DNA of 34,201 bases, taken from Neisseriales bacterium (GTDB taxonomy: Bacteria; Pseudomonadota; Gammaproteobacteria; Burkholderiales; UBA11063). The stretch spans positions 1 through 34,201 of the forward strand of contig SSGX01000049.1 in assembly GCA_008017155.1 (NCBI GenBank), given 5' to 3'. The notes below the pieces were generated by a model. The model did not search any database. It was not told the DNA's origin and saw only the letters and a list, made by a program, of their open reading frames with translations. Numbering within the stretch: position 1 is the stretch's first letter; every line of letters begins with the position of its first letter. The position numbers and the translations under genes are program-made. Shown here piece by piece: positions 1-8,224 of the stretch.

Positions 1-177
1 CATATTAACGGTATAGAGAGCTTTTGGTCATTTGCCAAAACTAGATTAGTAAAGTTTCATGGTATTTCTAAAAGCACATTTAACTTACATTTGAAAGAAT
101 GTGAATTTAGGTTCAATTATCGGAATGATAATCTCTATGCTATAATATTAAAATTGGTTAGAAATAATCCGCTTTGA
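1..177 (+). CDS. IS1595-family transposase, C-terminal fragment (window edge)
   Basis: Reading frame 1 gives 58 residues and then TGA at 175-177. The visible part begins HINGIESFWSFAKTRL and continues with a LHLKECEFRFNYR segment. This is the conserved C-terminal block of the IS1595 (ISXO2-like) DDE transposases, where the NGIE-FWS stretch carries the last acidic catalytic residue and LHLKECEFRFN is a family hallmark. The upstream catalytic residues and N-terminus lie outside the window. The reading frame is open as far as seen, so the element may be intact. The family is secure from the motifs; the exact subgroup is not determined. Confidence 0.88.
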   Translation, partial: HINGIESFWSFAKTRLVKFHGISKSTFNLHLKECEFRFNYRNDNLYAIILKLVRNNPL

Positions 178-189
178 TTGTCTAGCCCC
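171..189 (+). repeat. IS1595-type terminal inverted repeat (right end, left copy)
   Basis: GCTTTGATTGTCTAGCCCC is the exact reverse complement of GGGGCTAGACAATCAAAGC at 33950-33968. It marks the outer boundary of the IS. The adjacent host bases are TTAATTAA (190-197), the expected place of one half of an 8-bp target duplication; the other half is outside the window. Confidence 0.9.
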
Positions 190-582
190 TTAATTAAAGA
201 TAAAATCATTTACAAACGTGCTCGCCATGCCGTTAGTGAAAACGAGCGTACCTTAAATGCAGTAGCCGCACTGGGTAAAAATACGCTTATTGATTTTGGT
301 AGATTAATGTGCGAATCACATATGTCATTGCGTGATGATTATGAAGTAACCGGCAAAGAGTTAGACAGTCTTGTAATCGCAGCATGGCAACATCCAGGAT
401 GCATAGGTGCACGCATGACTGGTGCTGGTTTTGGTGGTTGCACGGTAAATCTAGTTATCGAAAATCAGGTAGATAGTTTCATTAAGGAAGTAAGCACCAA
501 ATATCAGGCAGCAACGGGTATAACTCCTGACTTTTACCTCGTAAATCCAGATGCTGGTGCCAGAGAAATAGGCTTGGAATAA
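190..582 (+). pseudogene. galK: galactokinase, 3' third only, cut by IS1595 insertion
   Basis: The reading frame from the IS border to TAA at 580-582 encodes about 130 residues matching the C-terminal part of GalK (normally about 380-400 residues). Visible motifs are ARHAVSENERT, the SLRDDYEVTGKELD segment and the GHMP-kinase motif 3 glycine-rich loop GARMTGAGFGGCT. The N-terminal galactose-binding signature and the ATP-binding motif 2 are missing, so this piece alone cannot phosphorylate galactose. The cut is sharp at the IS inverted repeat, which indicates insertion and not gradual decay. A TTG near 178 could start translation, but from inside the IS end. The gene is followed after 3 bases by galM, so it was the first visible gene of a galK-galM-galT operon. 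The 5' part may survive on the other side of the IS. Confidence 0.9.
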
Positions 583-585
583 ACG

Positions 586-1563
586 ATGCAAATAAGACAA
601 AATATAATCGCCAGACACAATAACACTGACGTAATAGAATATCAACTTATAGCCGAGGATGGATTTCAGGTAAATATTCTTAATTATGGCGGAATCATTA
701 ATGGAATATTTATACCCGACAAATCGGGAAAAATAGAAAATATAGTCCTGAAGCATCCAGAATTTAACCCGGAAAACCCTGGGCATTTTGGTGCAATTAC
801 TGGGCGTTTTGCGGGTAGAATTGCCAATGCAGAGTTTAATCTTGCAGGTAAAACCTATCATCTAGCAGCGAATAACGGCAACCATAATTTACATGGTGGT
901 CCAAATGGACTCGATAAACAATTTTGGAATGTAGAAGTACTTGAAAACGGATTACGTCTGACATATCATAGTCACGATGGTGAATCTGGTTTTCCGGGAA
1001 ATATTAATTTCGTAGTAGAGTATTTAATTGAAGAAACCCACCAGCTAACTATCAAATATAGTGCAATAACTGACTCCCCTACTATTATTAACCTTACCAA
1101 CCATAGCTACTTTGATTTAACTTCGGGAAGTGACCCGCTACGTCAAGAGCTAACATTAGATGCTGATTATTTTGCTGAAGTCGATATGAGTGGCATAGTA
1201 TCCAAAATTATCACCTCAGTTAAAAATACTCCTTTTGATTTACAAAATACTACCTCTATTGCTAGCATTATTAAGCAACAACATCCACAGTTAGAGATAA
1301 CTAACGGACTTGACCATCCGTTTATTTTAAAGAATAACAAAATAACTCTCAAAGATCCAGTAAGTAGGCGTATTCTCACAATTGAAACAGATCAAGCATT
1401 TTGCGTAGTTTATACCGCAAATCATCTAAAGCATAACGGAATATGCCTTGAAACTCAAGCAATGCCAGATGCCATTAATTGGATAGAATACCGTGAAAGT
1501 GTCATCTATACACCAGAGAAGCCTTATTCTAGTTATAATACATGGCAATTTGGTCTATTTTAA
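586..1563 (+). CDS. galM: aldose 1-epimerase (galactose mutarotase)
   Basis: 325 residues, the normal length for GalM. The enzyme interconverts alpha and beta anomers of galactose and glucose and feeds alpha-galactose to galactokinase in the Leloir pathway, in the cytoplasm. Recognisable blocks are NGNHNLHGG near residue 98, NLTNHSYFDL with the catalytic His at about 173, TNGLDHPF, and CLETQAMPDA with the catalytic Glu at about 289. The start ATG lies 3 bases after the galK stop, so translation was probably coupled to galK. Its promoter must lie upstream, in or beyond the IS. With galK broken, this gene and galT may now be read from an IS-borne promoter or be poorly expressed. No frameshift is seen. 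Confidence 0.93.
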   Translation: MQIRQNIIARHNNTDVIEYQLIAEDGFQVNILNYGGIINGIFIPDKSGKIENIVLKHPEFNPENPGHFGAITGRFAGRIANAEFNLAGKTYHLAANNGNHNLHGGPNGLDKQFWNVEVLENGLRLTYHSHDGESGFPGNINFVVEYLIEETHQLTIKYSAITDSPTIINLTNHSYFDLTSGSDPLRQELTLDADYFAEVDMSGIVSKIITSVKNTPFDLQNTTSIASIIKQQHPQLEITNGLDHPFILKNNKITLKDPVSRRILTIETDQAFCVVYTANHLKHNGICLETQAMPDAINWIEYRESVIYTPEKPYSSYNTWQFGLF

Positions 1564-1576
1564 ATTGGGAATTACC

Positions 1577-3103
1577 ATGGAAAACGAATTATTAAATTTA
1601 GTAGAAAGGTTACTTGATTGTGGTGAACAAATGGCGTTATTTGAGCCAAGAGATAGAATCTACCTACGTAATCAATACTATGATCTATTTGATCTTACCC
1701 CACTAAAATCTTATCCTGAAATCTCAAGACAAGAGTTACATACGCCTGCAGAATATGCAAGCCTGATTTTAGATAAATTGACTGAATACACTAGAAATAA
1801 GCTTGGTGAAACTGAAGAACAACAAATCTGCAAGATAATCCATATAATGCTTCCACCACCAAGTAGTATCGAAAATAAATTTAACCGGATAAAATCTACG
1901 GATGGCATTATAAATGCATTAAATTGGTATTATAACTTTAGCTGTAATAGTGATTATATAAAAATAGCCGCAGTTAAACGCAATAAAAGCTGGACCAGCG
2001 AAAGCACGTATGGAAATCTTGAGATAACAATTAACCTATCAAAACCAGAAAAAGACCCCAAAGAAATTGCCAAACTTAAATCACAGCCAAAATCAGATAG
2101 TGCCTATCCACAATGCTTACTCTGCATAGAAAATGAAGGTTTTGCAGGCACTGGCAGTAAGCCAGCTCGCCACAATCATAGAATACTGGAGATGGATTTA
2201 AATCAGCAAAAATGGTATTTTCAATTTTCACCATATGCCTATTATCCAGAACATTCAATTATAATCAATAAAAATCATAAGCCTATGCTTATCGATCAAA
2301 ATACTATTAACGCATTATTTGACTTTGTTGATCAGATTCCACATTATCTGATTGGTTCAAATAGCGATATTCCGATTGTTGGTGGCTCAATTCTTAACCA
2401 TGACCATTTCCAAGCGGGAAATTACATATTTCCGATTGAAAAATCTACTATGAAGTTTAGTCGCAAAATTGACAATATTCAGATTGAATATCTTAATTGG
2501 CCAGTTAGCACCCTGCGTCTAAATGGCAAGCGTAGCGAACTCCAAATACTTACTGCAAAAATAATCAAAGAATGGTATCATTTTTCAATGCCTGAACTAG
2601 ACATAATTGCATTTTCAGACAAAGGAGTACGTCATAATGCCATTACTCCAGTGCTTAGAAAGATAAATACCAATAACTATCAGCTATATTTAATGCTCCG
2701 TAATAACCGAACAAACTCTTCTTATCCAGATGGGATTTTTCATCCGCACGAGAGTCTGCATCATATTAAGAAAGAAAATATTGGCTTAATTGAAGCGATG
2801 GGCTTAGCAATTTTACCGGGAAGGCTAGACTACGAGTTGGAAGAAATGTCACGTTTCTTAGAAATGAATGATAAAGATCTTGCTTTAATTGAGCTTTTAT
2901 ATGATGAGCAAATGTTAAAACATGAAAATTGGTTAACTGAACTATATACAAAATATACTGATTTTAGTAATCAAAACCTTATTGATATCTTACGAAACGA
3001 AGTTGGTAACAAATTTTGCCAAGTATTGGAGGATGCTGGAGTTTTCAAACAAAATGAAGCTGGAGATCAAGGAGTTACTCGTTTTTTAGATGGCTTAGTT
3101 TAG
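1577..3103 (+). CDS. galT: class II UDP-glucose--hexose-1-phosphate uridylyltransferase
   Basis: 508 residues from ATG 1577, which follows a GGGA sequence and sits 13 bases after galM. An in-frame upstream ATG at 1493 lies inside galM and is not used. It transfers UMP between UDP-glucose and galactose-1-phosphate. The sequence is of the long class II GalT type (about 490-510 residues, typical of lactobacilli and other Firmicutes), not the ~350-residue enterobacterial HIT-type form. Shared features are LDCGEQMALFEPRD near the N-terminus, RHNHRILEM, YPEHSIIIN, and PIVGGSILNHDHFQAG holding the H275-D-H277 catalytic pair. A class II enzyme in a proteobacterial context suggests lateral acquisition of the gal operon. 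The gene is intact, whereas galK is not. Confidence 0.9.
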   Translation: MENELLNLVERLLDCGEQMALFEPRDRIYLRNQYYDLFDLTPLKSYPEISRQELHTPAEYASLILDKLTEYTRNKLGETEEQQICKIIHIMLPPPSSIENKFNRIKSTDGIINALNWYYNFSCNSDYIKIAAVKRNKSWTSESTYGNLEITINLSKPEKDPKEIAKLKSQPKSDSAYPQCLLCIENEGFAGTGSKPARHNHRILEMDLNQQKWYFQFSPYAYYPEHSIIINKNHKPMLIDQNTINALFDFVDQIPHYLIGSNSDIPIVGGSILNHDHFQAGNYIFPIEKSTMKFSRKIDNIQIEYLNWPVSTLRLNGKRSELQILTAKIIKEWYHFSMPELDIIAFSDKGVRHNAITPVLRKINTNNYQLYLMLRNNRTNSSYPDGIFHPHESLHHIKKENIGLIEAMGLAILPGRLDYELEEMSRFLEMNDKDLALIELLYDEQMLKHENWLTELYTKYTDFSNQNLIDILRNEVGNKFCQVLEDAGVFKQNEAGDQGVTRFLDGLV

Positions 3104-3146
3104 GTAATAAAATTTCATGGCAAATAGATAATATCCTTACTAAATA

Positions 3147-3155
3147 TGTTATAAT
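3147..3155 (+). promoter_or_regulatory. extended -10 promoter element for the YdcH-like gene
   Basis: TGT-TATAAT gives a perfect -10 hexamer with an upstream TG dinucleotide, 33 bases before the ATG at 3189. No convincing -35 hexamer is visible at the usual distance; extended -10 promoters tolerate that. Prediction only. Confidence 0.5.
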
Positions 3156-3188
3156 CAAGATCTGTTTAATTTTTATAGGACGCATTGG

Positions 3189-3443
3189 ATGAGAACACCT
3201 AATCAGAACCTTACAGAAAGTTTTCCTGAATTAAAAGAGTCATTTCATGAATTAAAAATGAATGATCATCATTTTCAGCATGTTTTAAAGAAATATGAAG
3301 AGCTGGATACATTGGTTCATAAAGTTGACCATGAACAAGAAGTGATGAGTGACTTTGAATTGGAGAAGGTAAAAAAAGAACGTGTCTTGTTAAAAGATGA
3401 ATTATATAACATGATGAACAATCATAAAAATACTCGTAATTAA
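3189..3443 (+). CDS. YdcH-like DUF465 family small protein
   Basis: 84 residues, highly charged, predicted almost entirely helical. The central segment (DHHFQHVLKKYEELDT, then a charged helix with a LEKVKKERVLLKDEL heptad pattern) matches the DUF465/YdcH family of short coiled-coil proteins found across proteobacteria. The family has no firmly established biochemical role. The N-terminus is longer than the typical ~70-residue YdcH. An AGGA element precedes the ATG by about 9 bases, a promoter-like extended -10 lies upstream and a strong terminator directly follows, so the gene is probably a single-gene transcription unit. Confidence 0.75.
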   Translation: MRTPNQNLTESFPELKESFHELKMNDHHFQHVLKKYEELDTLVHKVDHEQEVMSDFELEKVKKERVLLKDELYNMMNNHKNTRN

Positions 3444-3453
3444 TATCTCATAT

Positions 3454-3485
3454 AGCCGATGCAAATTATTTGTATCGGCTTTTTA
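3454..3485 (+). terminator. Rho-independent terminator after the YdcH-like gene
   Basis: A near-perfect 13-bp hairpin (AGCCGATgCAAAT paired with ATTTGtATCGGCT, one G-T pair) is followed by TTTTATTT. It separates the gal/YdcH side from the downstream TetR gene. Confidence 0.85.
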
Positions 3486-3509
3486 TTTGCCAAATATAAG
3501 GGGTAACTA

Positions 3510-4136
3510 GTGGCATCAAAAAATATCACTAAAGAATTAATCTGTAAAGAATCATTAAAAATAATCAAAGAAGATGGGCTTAGTAAATTAAGTATGCGCA
3601 ATCTAGCTACTAGGCTTGGCATCAAAGCACCATCACTTTATGTACATATTAAAAATAAAGCTGATTTGATTATTATGCTTCAGGCCTACGCATTTAATGC
3701 AAACCATCTAATGGGAACACTCAATCCGGATGATAATAGCTGGCAAGAGTATATACTTCATATAATGACAAATATGCGTCAATTTTTTCTAAATAATCAT
3801 TACCTTTATGAGCTCTTTGCTTCGTATGAGTCAAACTCGGATGAGTCTAGAGAAACTTTTGAAAAATACCTCCTTAAAATGCAGGCTTATGGATTTAGTC
3901 TTAAAGATTCTGCATATATAGGCAGGATAATGCGTATGTTTATACTTGGTCATGTTGAATTTGAATATAGATCAACACAAAATAATCGGGAACACCCAGT
4001 CTTACCACAAAACATTAATCCTAAATTTAAAAACATTAAGAACTTTTTTGACGAATATGAAGGTTATGACCATGACGAATCCTTTATTTTTGGTGCAAAG
4101 CTAATCATAAATGGCTGCGAACAGCTACTAAAATAA
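3510..4136 (+). CDS. TetR/AcrR-family transcriptional regulator
   Basis: 208 residues from a GTG start preceded by AAGGGG at a good distance. The N-terminal 50 residues form the TetR DNA-binding domain: the recognition helix region LATRLGIKAPSLYVHIKNKADLI is typical. The rest is the helical ligand-binding and dimerisation domain, with the shape of TetR C-terminal domains that sense small hydrophobic molecules; the ligand cannot be read from sequence. It lies 69 bases upstream of the DUF2141 / carotenoid oxygenase genes in the same direction, so it may control that cluster and itself. No palindromic operator was obvious by eye in 4137-4205. Confidence 0.85.
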   Translation: MASKNITKELICKESLKIIKEDGLSKLSMRNLATRLGIKAPSLYVHIKNKADLIIMLQAYAFNANHLMGTLNPDDNSWQEYILHIMTNMRQFFLNNHYLYELFASYESNSDESRETFEKYLLKMQAYGFSLKDSAYIGRIMRMFILGHVEFEYRSTQNNREHPVLPQNINPKFKNIKNFFDEYEGYDHDESFIFGAKLIINGCEQLLK

Positions 4137-4205
4137 GCCTAGGATATGCCAAACGTTAGATTAGACAAAATATAAAACATAAATAATTTTCTAAAAAGCA
4201 TAAAA

Positions 4206-4619
4206 ATGAAAAGTTATATTTTTTTGTTACTATCATTACCAGGAATTTGTTTATCTGCTAATTTAACTGTAACTGTTAACAATATTAAAAATACCAATGG
4301 TCAAGTTTTAGTTGGGCTATTTAATAGTAAGAAAACCTTTCCAACAAAAGGGCAAGAATATAAAGGAAATATTGTTTATCCAATAAATAGTACTTCAGCC
4401 ACAACCACCTTTAACAATATTCCCTCTGGAAATTATGCAATTGCAGTAATTCATGATGAAGATAGAAGTGGGAAACTAGAAAAAAATATTTTTGGTATCC
4501 CAATGGAACAATATGGATTTAGTAATGATGTTTATGCTAAGTTTGGACCGCCAACATTTGAATCAGCAGCATTTACTATAAATAAAGAGGACTTATTGAT
4601 AACCATAAATCTAAAGTAG
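4206..4619 (+). CDS. secreted DUF2141 domain protein
   Basis: 137 residues. Residues 1 to about 18 form a Sec signal peptide (lysine, then a leucine-rich core, then a SA cleavage site before NLTVTV), so the mature protein is periplasmic or exported. The mature part, VNNIKNTNGQVLVGLFNSKKTFP through SGNYAIAVIHDEDRSGKLEKNIFGIPMEQYGFSN, is the DUF2141 signature: a small beta-sandwich domain with a conserved HDED..G..d.n.fG.P.E.yGFSN segment. The function of the domain is not known. The gene starts about 70 bases after the regulator and ends 10 bases before the carotenoid oxygenase start, so co-transcription is very likely. Confidence 0.82.
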   Translation: MKSYIFLLLSLPGICLSANLTVTVNNIKNTNGQVLVGLFNSKKTFPTKGQEYKGNIVYPINSTSATTTFNNIPSGNYAIAVIHDEDRSGKLEKNIFGIPMEQYGFSNDVYAKFGPPTFESAAFTINKEDLLITINLK

Positions 4620-4629
4620 GCACTAATCA

Positions 4630-6090
4630 ATGGAAAAAAACTATGATTTCATCAAGGGATTTGATAGTCTTAATCGAGAATATACTCAATTCACAATAGG
4701 TAATTCCAATAAATTACCCAACTGGCTAAGAGGTACTTTACTAAAAGTAGGTCCAGCACAATTTAAGATTGGCAAAACCGACGTCAAACACTGGTTTGAT
4801 GGCTTAGCAATGTTATATAAGTTTGAGATTACCGACAAAGAAATATTTTTTTCCAATTCATTTATTAAATCCTCTCAATATCAGGCTCATCAGAATGGCA
4901 AAATGTTGCACGATGAATTTGCAACTAAAGCACCTTTAGGTATTTTGGGTAAAATTAAAAATCTGATTGGCATGATGCTGGGAAAAGATGTTCTGAATCC
5001 AAACTGCAATGTAAATATCGCAAAAATTGCTGATAATTTTATTGCAATGACTGAAGTCAATAATAATATGTCATTTAACCAACTATCTCTAGGCACTATC
5101 GGTAAAACCAAATATATCGATACAATTAAAGGACAAATGACAACCGCACATCCAGTATACGATAATGAAACTGGTGAATTATTTAACCTTTTGATCGAAA
5201 TTGCGCCACGCCAGATAAAATACAAAATCTATAAAATCAACACTAGAGATAGTAATAATTCGAGTATCTTACGCGAACAAATAGCAGAATTTAGTAAACC
5301 ATATTTATTTTATAGCCACAGCTTTTTTCTAACAAGTAAGTATATTATTCTTTATGCTGGACCAATCGAGACTTCTGCAACAAGACTACTAACTCACTCC
5401 TTTAATGAAGCACTTATATATAACAAAGATTGCAAGAGTGAATTTATAATAATAGATCGAAAATCTGGAAATATTAAATACCTACCAGTAGCTCCATTTA
5501 TTTTCCTTCATGGAATAAATAGCTACGAAAGCGAAAAACAGCAGCTAATTATTGACCTGATTACATATGAAAACCTTGAAGATAATCCATATAATAAATT
5601 TTATCTGGAAAAACTAGCACAAAATAGAATTGATATTTCAACCACAATTAAGCGTTATACATTGGATCTAGAGCTAATGACCGCAACGTCACAATTGATA
5701 ACTGATACAAATATTGAATTTCCACAGATTAATCGCAAATACCATAATCAGGAATATAATTATGTGTGGGGCGTATATGGAGATAATTCTCGCCCTAATG
5801 ACTTTTTTAATGGGTTAATCAAGCAGAATATTAATCTAACAAATGATATAAAAGTATGGCATGAAGCCGAATTTTACCCATCAGAACCAATTTTTATAAA
5901 AAACCCGACATCGAATGATGAAGATGATGGCATAATCATGACTAATGTCTATGATGCAAATAGGCATATAAGTATCCTGTTATTTTTAAATGCTTCTGAT
6001 ATGACTGAGATTGCTAGATTTGATTTACCATGCCATATTCCATTTACTTTACATGGAAATTTCTATAATAATATAAAAAAGCCTCTATAA
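4630..6090 (+). CDS. carotenoid oxygenase (RPE65 / carotenoid cleavage dioxygenase family)
   Basis: 486 residues, the usual size for the family. These are seven-bladed beta-propeller iron(II) enzymes that split carotenoids, apocarotenoids or stilbenes with O2 to give aldehydes such as retinal. All four iron-binding histidines can be placed in their usual contexts: H174 (TTAHPVYD), H230 (FYSHSFFLT), H294 (FLHGINSYES) and H475 (PFTLHGNFY, close to the C-terminus). The N-terminal LPNWLRGTLLKVGPAQF and HWFDGLAMLYKF blocks are also family hallmarks. The enzyme should therefore be active. No carotenoid biosynthesis (crt) gene lies in the window, so the substrate is unknown: it may be made elsewhere or taken from the surroundings. 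The Lnt-like gene begins 6 bases later. Confidence 0.9.
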   Translation: MEKNYDFIKGFDSLNREYTQFTIGNSNKLPNWLRGTLLKVGPAQFKIGKTDVKHWFDGLAMLYKFEITDKEIFFSNSFIKSSQYQAHQNGKMLHDEFATKAPLGILGKIKNLIGMMLGKDVLNPNCNVNIAKIADNFIAMTEVNNNMSFNQLSLGTIGKTKYIDTIKGQMTTAHPVYDNETGELFNLLIEIAPRQIKYKIYKINTRDSNNSSILREQIAEFSKPYLFYSHSFFLTSKYIILYAGPIETSATRLLTHSFNEALIYNKDCKSEFIIIDRKSGNIKYLPVAPFIFLHGINSYESEKQQLIIDLITYENLEDNPYNKFYLEKLAQNRIDISTTIKRYTLDLELMTATSQLITDTNIEFPQINRKYHNQEYNYVWGVYGDNSRPNDFFNGLIKQNINLTNDIKVWHEAEFYPSEPIFIKNPTSNDEDDGIIMTNVYDANRHISILLFLNASDMTEIARFDLPCHIPFTLHGNFYNNIKKPL

Positions 6091-6096
6091 GTATAT

Positions 6097-7734
6097 ATGT
6101 CACATTTTATACATAAAATTAAATTCATTTTTAATACAAATAAGCCATTAAAAACGATCCTCTTTTATTCATTTACCTTATTACTAGGAATGACTGCGAA
6201 TTTGGCTTTTCCACCACATGCAATTAGCTTACTGATTTTTGTCACTATGACAATCTTTTGCTACCTTCTAGAAAGAAGGGGTCATCAGTCAAGTTTTTGG
6301 TATGGATATACCTTTTATCTAGGTGCTGTTATCGCCTTTATTGGCTATTGGTTTAGTTATTATTTTAGGCTACAACTTGGTTGCGGCTATTTGCTTTCAT
6401 ATTTACTAACTTCAATCATCTGCTTTTATACCTCATTATATATTGGAATAATTGCCCTAATCTATAGTCGCTTAAAAACGCGCTGGCAATGGTTTAACCT
6501 AATATTAATATTACCATCACTCTGGGTAATAACTGAATTGGTAAGAGGCTGGTTTTTCCCACGTTCATGGTATGCACTAGGCTACACTCAAGTTAATAAT
6601 CCACTATTACGCGGTTGGTTTCCGCTACTTGGTGTTTATAGTGTTAGCTGGATTATTTTGGCTATTGCTGGATATACTACATACTTTTTACACCATGTCA
6701 GTAAAAAAAACATCATAAAAATGGGGAGTGGAATATTTATTTTCCTTATCTGTTCAGCTATACTTGGACAAATACATTATACCAAACCTGAAGGAAAACC
6801 ACTTACCATTGCCCTACTCCAGCCAAGCATTTTTTCGAGCAAAAACTATACCATTCAAACATTATATGACATAGAAACCGCCTCGACTGAATTACTAACC
6901 GCAACTCATGCAGATATTTTTGTATTACCTGAAACAGTATTTGGCACTAATTATCATTCTCTAACGCCAGGTTATCTTGATCAACTAAAAACAATTGCCA
7001 ATATAAATAATGCAGAAATATTATTTGGTAGCTCAATTCATATTAATCAAGATACCAAATATACTGGTACCTTAAAATTAAGCGACCTTGAGAATCCAGT
7101 TTATGTCAAACATAATTTGGTTCCATTTGGTGAATATAATCCGCTAAAAGATACTTTTATGGAACCGCTAGTTAGTGCTGTTACTGATCAATTAAGTAGC
7201 TATAGTGCGGGAACTAATACTCAAGAGCCAGCAGTGATTAAAGGGCAAAAATTTGCGTTCAATATCTGTTATGAAAATACAATCAATGATTTTGTAGCTA
7301 ATAGTGCCAAAGATGCTACCATCATTCTAAACCAGTCAGATTTATCTTGGTATGGTGAAACTGGGATGAAAGATGATTTTCTTCAATTCTCGCAAGGACG
7401 GGCATTAGAAACGCAGCGTTACTTTCTTCAAGATGGTAATACAGGTGATACGGCTGTTATTAATCCATATGGCATAATTGAAAGTAGTATTGCTCCATTT
7501 GTTGCTGGTGCATTAGTTAGTGAGGTAAAAGGTTATAGCGGGATAACACCATTTCAAGTCGTAGGTAACTATCCGGTATGGATAATTTCGCTATTAATAG
7601 TCTTCACTATGATTCTAACAAAAATTATAGAACTACGACAACTTATAATCAGCAAGAATAAAACTACATCTAGAAATAAGCAGCATTTAAAACTAGGAGG
7701 AAAAAATGCCAAGACTCGAAGAAATTCTAAATAG
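6097..7734 (+). CDS. apolipoprotein N-acyltransferase (Lnt)-like membrane protein with nitrilase domain
   Basis: 545 residues. About the first 220 contain several hydrophobic spans, followed by a carbon-nitrogen hydrolase (nitrilase) domain from about residue 235 and a final membrane span near 490-515, the Lnt architecture. The catalytic triad is present: E279 (VLPETVFG), K338 (VKHNLVPFGEYNP) and C391 (NICYENT), spaced much like E267/K335/C387 of E. coli Lnt. Lnt N-acylates the N-terminal cysteine of outer-membrane lipoproteins. The product block differs from housekeeping Lnt (LNQSDLSWYGE where Lnt usually has a SNDAWFG-like segment), and the gene sits in a carotenoid-oxygenase cluster, so it may be a second, specialised acyltransferase. 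Whether it is the only Lnt of the genome cannot be told. It overlaps the next gene by 29 bases. Confidence 0.8.
   Translation: MSHFIHKIKFIFNTNKPLKTILFYSFTLLLGMTANLAFPPHAISLLIFVTMTIFCYLLERRGHQSSFWYGYTFYLGAVIAFIGYWFSYYFRLQLGCGYLLSYLLTSIICFYTSLYIGIIALIYSRLKTRWQWFNLILILPSLWVITELVRGWFFPRSWYALGYTQVNNPLLRGWFPLLGVYSVSWIILAIAGYTTYFLHHVSKKNIIKMGSGIFIFLICSAILGQIHYTKPEGKPLTIALLQPSIFSSKNYTIQTLYDIETASTELLTATHADIFVLPETVFGTNYHSLTPGYLDQLKTIANINNAEILFGSSIHINQDTKYTGTLKLSDLENPVYVKHNLVPFGEYNPLKDTFMEPLVSAVTDQLSSYSAGTNTQEPAVIKGQKFAFNICYENTINDFVANSAKDATIILNQSDLSWYGETGMKDDFLQFSQGRALETQRYFLQDGNTGDTAVINPYGIIESSIAPFVAGALVSEVKGYSGITPFQVVGNYPVWIISLLIVFTMILTKIIELRQLIISKNKTTSRNKQHLKLGGKNAKTRRNSK
7695..7700 (+). promoter_or_regulatory. 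perfect Shine-Dalgarno AGGAGG for the Mpo1-like gene
   Basis: AGGAGG lies five bases before ATG 7706 and inside the 3' end of the Lnt-like gene. It is the strongest ribosome-binding site I see in the window and fixes the start of the next gene despite the 29-base overlap. Confidence 0.8.
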
Positions 7735-8224
7735 TTATCAGGAATATCACACTGAAAAGATTACACGAATAACTCACTTTATTGGAATACCTTTAATCAT
7801 ATTTAGCATAACTCTCTTTCTAAGTTGGTTTAGCTTCAGCTTAAATCCGATAATTAGTATCCCTCTGGTATGGTTTGCAATCATCATTCTTACGATTTAT
7901 TATATGAAGATTGATCGTCTAATTGGAGTAATCCTTGCCGTGTTTTTTATAATTCTAGCATTGATTGCAGGTATTGGTGGGCACTATGAAGTAGGTAAAT
8001 CTTCATTTATTACTTTTTTAATTACTTTTATTGGTGGCTGGTTAATTCAACTAATTGGACATTTCTTTGAAAAACGTAAGCCAGCCCTCATGGATAACTT
8101 TATGCAAATATTTGCTGCACCAGTATTTCTTTGCGCAGAAGTTCTAATAAAATTTGGCATAAGAAAAGAGTTAGGAAAATACCTTAAAAAAAGTGAGCAA
8201 GCTAATGAAATCAGTAATAATTAA
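7706..8224 (+). CDS. Mpo1-like (DUF962) membrane protein
   Basis: 172 residues with four hydrophobic spans. Family features of Mpo1/DUF962 are the N-terminal YQEYHTEKITRITHFIGIP block and the C-terminal QLIGHFFEKRKPALMDNF followed by FAAPVF. The histidine-rich positions (YH, THFIG, GGHYE, GHFFE) match the metal-binding histidines of yeast Mpo1, an Fe(II) dioxygenase that shortens 2-hydroxy fatty acids by one carbon in alpha-oxidation. The bacterial members have uncharacterised substrates, so the lipid-oxidation role here is inference. The start is fixed by a perfect AGGAGG, and the gene overlaps its neighbours at both ends (29 bases upstream; about 20 bases with the LacX-like gene), which argues for translational coupling within the cluster. 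Confidence 0.82.
   Translation: MPRLEEILNSYQEYHTEKITRITHFIGIPLIIFSITLFLSWFSFSLNPIISIPLVWFAIIILTIYYMKIDRLIGVILAVFFIILALIAGIGGHYEVGKSSFITFLITFIGGWLIQLIGHFFEKRKPALMDNFMQIFAAPVFLCAEVLIKFGIRKELGKYLKKSEQANEISNN

Larger units (their letters stand above)
1..189 (+). mobile_element. IS1595-family insertion sequence, right-hand end (5' part outside window)
   Basis: The transposase C-terminus plus a right terminal inverted repeat ending at 189. The same 19-bp terminus reappears, reverse-complemented, at 33950-33968, which starts a second copy. The element ends inside galK: galactokinase coding sequence begins directly at 190. The last copy-internal codon (stop at 175-177) lies inside the inverted repeat. 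Confidence 0.88.

Noticed and set aside
1493..1576. Extended N-terminus of galT
   Set aside because: The extra 28 residues lie within galM and do not resemble GalT; family similarity begins at ATG 1577.
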